DNA of 6,810 bases, taken from Armatimonadota bacterium (GTDB lineage Bacteria > Armatimonadota > Fimbriimonadia > Fimbriimonadales > Fimbriimonadaceae). Below are positions 5,181-6,810 of this stretch, piece after piece. The DNA lies in NCBI GenBank assembly GCA_023423495.1, contig JAFAFM010000104.1:1-6810 (forward strand). The letters run 5' to 3'. The first letter of the stretch is position 1; each line of letters opens with the position of its first letter. Both the position numbers and the translations under genes were made by a program. The notes beneath the pieces were generated by a model. The model saw nothing but the letters and a program-made list of their open reading frames with translations, was not told where the DNA came from and did not search any database.

Positions 5181-6810
5181 TGGCACCTCCGAAAATGTAC
5201 GAGTCTTCCTCGCCAAATTCAGTCGAGCGACGACATAACTCTCCGTGGTCGCAGAATGAGCAATGCTCCCCGTTGGTGGCACGAACGTCGACTTCGCGAA
5301 TGGCGGTTGCAGCTCTTTCCAATAAGGATTTCACGTTGCGGAAGAACATCTCCTTGGCGTGCTGGATTTCGTTCTGCTCGGCCAGGTCCACCACCTTCAG
5401 ACCCACGCTAACATCTCCGGTTAATTGGGGTTCTGGCACGCGCGGTAGAAGCAACATCATTCGCTCACCGCTCATCGATTCAACTTCCAATGCTTGCGGA
5501 GTGCCCTGCTCGTAAGCGGCCATCAGGTGCGCGCCGTAATAGAGCGCGTCCCGATCCTTCAGACCCAATAGACCTTGACGGTCTGGTGTCGGAGTGTTGG
5601 ACTCGACCAGGTGAACGACTTTGTAGGGCCCCATTCGGGAGGTTCCCGCCACCGTACCGGATATCGTTCCCACGCGTGGGAACTCGCTCCTGAACTCCTC
5701 CGATTCCAGCGAAACGTCACATCGGACGGAACCCACGTCTTTAGCCCAGATCTCGCGGGCGCGGAACTCCCGGGCAATCCAGTCATCGATGAGCCGCTCG
5801 CCCCCTTGCCGCATCAATTGGAGATCGGCGTCTGTGGTGTAGGCCTTGATCTCCTCAAGTTCTGCCTCCATAAGTTGGAGCAGCGAGGTCCTCGCATTAT
5901 CAGGGGTTGGCTGGTTGAGCAATCGAGCGGCCTGCGGCAGCTCCCGAAGTTGGTACCAGCGGGCTCGCTCTTTATTTGGGAAGACCCGTAGCCGCATCTG
6001 GGCAAAGTGACGGAAGGGACACTCAAACGCCGTCCTCAATTCGCGAATGCTTAGCCTGGAGCCATCTCGCGACTTAACTTCCGCCTTCACTGCATCGCTG
6101 AGCTCAAAGTCGAGGTTGTCCCGAACTGGACCGGCATCGATGGCCGTCCGGAGGTTCTTGTCACATGCCGCGATGCACTCGCCAATCAATGGCGCGACAA
6201 GCGATCTGGAATAGGAGACATGCGCCATTTCGCCTCCCAATGCCCGGCGAGCCTCCTCCAAATAGAAAGCGGGGATGTTGTCTCGCTCGTCCGTTGTTTC
6301 CGGGTAGCTGAAGGTCAGGGAAGAACTCGGAACCGCGCACAGGCTTACGAAATCGTCTCGTTCAGCTCGGGCAACTTCAAACGAGTTCACCATCGGGAAC
6401 AGGAGCGCCCGGCGATCAGAAATCTCTGCACGGTCAGAATCCGTCAAGATCGGATCCTCGGAGCGCCGACGTGGGAAAACGCCTTCGAGCATCCCGATCA
6501 CAAACAAGTGGTCTACGCTGGGAAATCCAAAAACCGAGTCCGAAATAACGACGCCGTGACTTTCCGCCGGAAGCGTGTAGTCGACTTCCTCCGCAATCTC
6601 CTCGACTTCCACGAGAAGTTGGTCGTACGTGAGTGCTTCGCTTTGCGAGAACGATGCCCGCGCTCCCAGGGCCCGTTCGAATGCGTTCTTGGCGCGGAGG
6701 TCTCGTTCGCCCGCGTTTGCTTCCGCGATCACGGGAAACATTGCGCCGAGGGCGCTGATCCGTTCCCGCCAGGTTCCGAGAGTCGTGGGGTTTGTCCTCG
6801 CCTCATGACC
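5173..6810 (-). CDS. addB: AddB-like helicase/nuclease subunit, C-terminal part (5' end outside window)
   Basis: The frame is open to the right edge, giving the last 545 residues; residues below are numbered from the Met at 6741, which is probably internal. First comes the end of a UvrD-like helicase fold: VISDSVFGFPSVDHLFVIGMLEGVFPRRRSEDPILTDSDR (in 65-104) matches the AddB/RecB pattern 'd.v.v.Gl.eG.fP....d..l.d..R'. LRTAFECPFRHFAQMRL (235-251) then opens the C-terminal nuclease-like domain. Cys241 together with Cys494, Cys497 and Cys503 (C-x2-C-x5-C) is the four-cysteine iron-sulfur set of AddB. Between them the expected nuclease core 'G.IDR.D ... iDYK' reads GTISGTVAG (358-366) and VVHLVES (375-381), so the catalytic Asp and Lys appear lost, and QxxxY is replaced by LMAAY (406-410). 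AddB normally pairs with AddA to process double-strand breaks for RecA. The iron-sulfur domain argues for real AddB kinship; nuclease activity looks doubtful. Confidence 0.85.
   Translation of the reverse strand, partial: GHEARTNPTTLGTWRERISALGAMFPVIAEANAGERDLRAKNAFERALGARASFSQSEALTYDQLLVEVEEIAEEVDYTLPAESHGVVISDSVFGFPSVDHLFVIGMLEGVFPRRRSEDPILTDSDRAEISDRRALLFPMVNSFEVARAERDDFVSLCAVPSSSLTFSYPETTDERDNIPAFYLEEARRALGGEMAHVSYSRSLVAPLIGECIAACDKNLRTAIDAGPVRDNLDFELSDAVKAEVKSRDGSRLSIRELRTAFECPFRHFAQMRLRVFPNKERARWYQLRELPQAARLLNQPTPDNARTSLLQLMEAELEEIKAYTTDADLQLMRQGGERLIDDWIAREFRAREIWAKDVGSVRCDVSLESEEFRSEFPRVGTISGTVAGTSRMGPYKVVHLVESNTPTPDRQGLLGLKDRDALYYGAHLMAAYEQGTPQALEVESMSGERMMLLLPRVPEPQLTGDVSVGLKVVDLAEQNEIQHAKEMFFRNVKSLLERAATAIREVDVRATNGEHCSFCDHGELCRRSTEFGEEDSYIFGGANE
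5185..5190 (-). promoter_or_regulatory. Shine-Dalgarno of the AddA-like gene, inside the end of addB
   Basis: On the minus strand GGAGGT lies four bases before the ATG at 5178-5180. It fixes the start of the helicase gene and also encodes Gly-Gly near the end of the AddB-like protein (GGANE then stop). The ATG and the addB TAG (5173-5175) overlap, a layout typical of translational coupling between two subunits. Confidence 0.85.
5666..5683. repeat. Perfect 18-bp palindrome inside addB
   Basis: GTTCCCACGCGTGGGAAC is its own exact reverse complement, with no spacer. It lies in coding sequence for EFPRVGT, just before the degenerate nuclease motif. It could be a dyad bound by a dimeric protein or a chance product of codon choice; no second copy was noticed in the window. 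Confidence 0.6.

Noticed and set aside
5181..5282. N-terminal extension of the helicase gene to an upstream start at 5282
   Set aside because: The 34 extra residues are unlike any helicase N-terminus and lie inside the addB frame; the ATG at 5180 has an excellent GGAGGT and leads directly to the Q motif.

Overview
This is ordinary bacterial chromosome: about 55-57% GC by eye, almost fully coding, with no tRNA, rRNA, CRISPR array, insertion sequence or phage gene that I can see. The lineage cannot be fixed from the sequence alone. The ribosomal protein L1 is clearly bacterial but divergent. An rplA gene lying outside the usual rplK-rplA-rplJ-rplL cluster, next to a diverged addBA pair, suggests an under-sampled phylum (Armatimonadota-like is a guess, not a call).

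Left part, plus strand. The window opens inside a gene whose visible part looks like a YcdB/PepSY-type protein. It carries an apparent one-base frameshift near position 480: the original frame stops at 552-554, but a convincing protein continues in another frame to 706. A roughly 100-base intergenic region with inverted repeats and a weak -10-like box leads to rplA (50S ribosomal protein L1, TTG start, Shine-Dalgarno partly inside a small hairpin). rplA ends at a clear intrinsic terminator (1554-1592).

Right part, minus strand. Four tightly packed genes are transcribed toward rplA, in this order: the C-terminal part of an AddB-like subunit (runs off the right edge), an AddA-like UvrD-family helicase (8-base overlap with addB), a stand-alone carbon-nitrogen hydrolase resembling the glutaminase domain of NAD synthetase (13-base gap), and a small VOC/glyoxalase-fold protein (start codon directly after the preceding stop). 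The spacing implies one polycistronic message with translational coupling.

The most interesting point is the AddAB-like pair. The helicase subunit has all SF1A motifs but stops about 50 residues after motif VI, so it has no C-terminal nuclease domain. The AddB-like subunit keeps the four cysteines of the iron-sulfur cluster, but the PD-(D/E)XK catalytic Asp and Lys positions and the QxxxY motif appear to be replaced. If right, this is an AddAB-type machine with no recognisable nuclease site in either subunit. A secondary point is a shortened version of the highly conserved LGPRGLMPNPK loop in L1.
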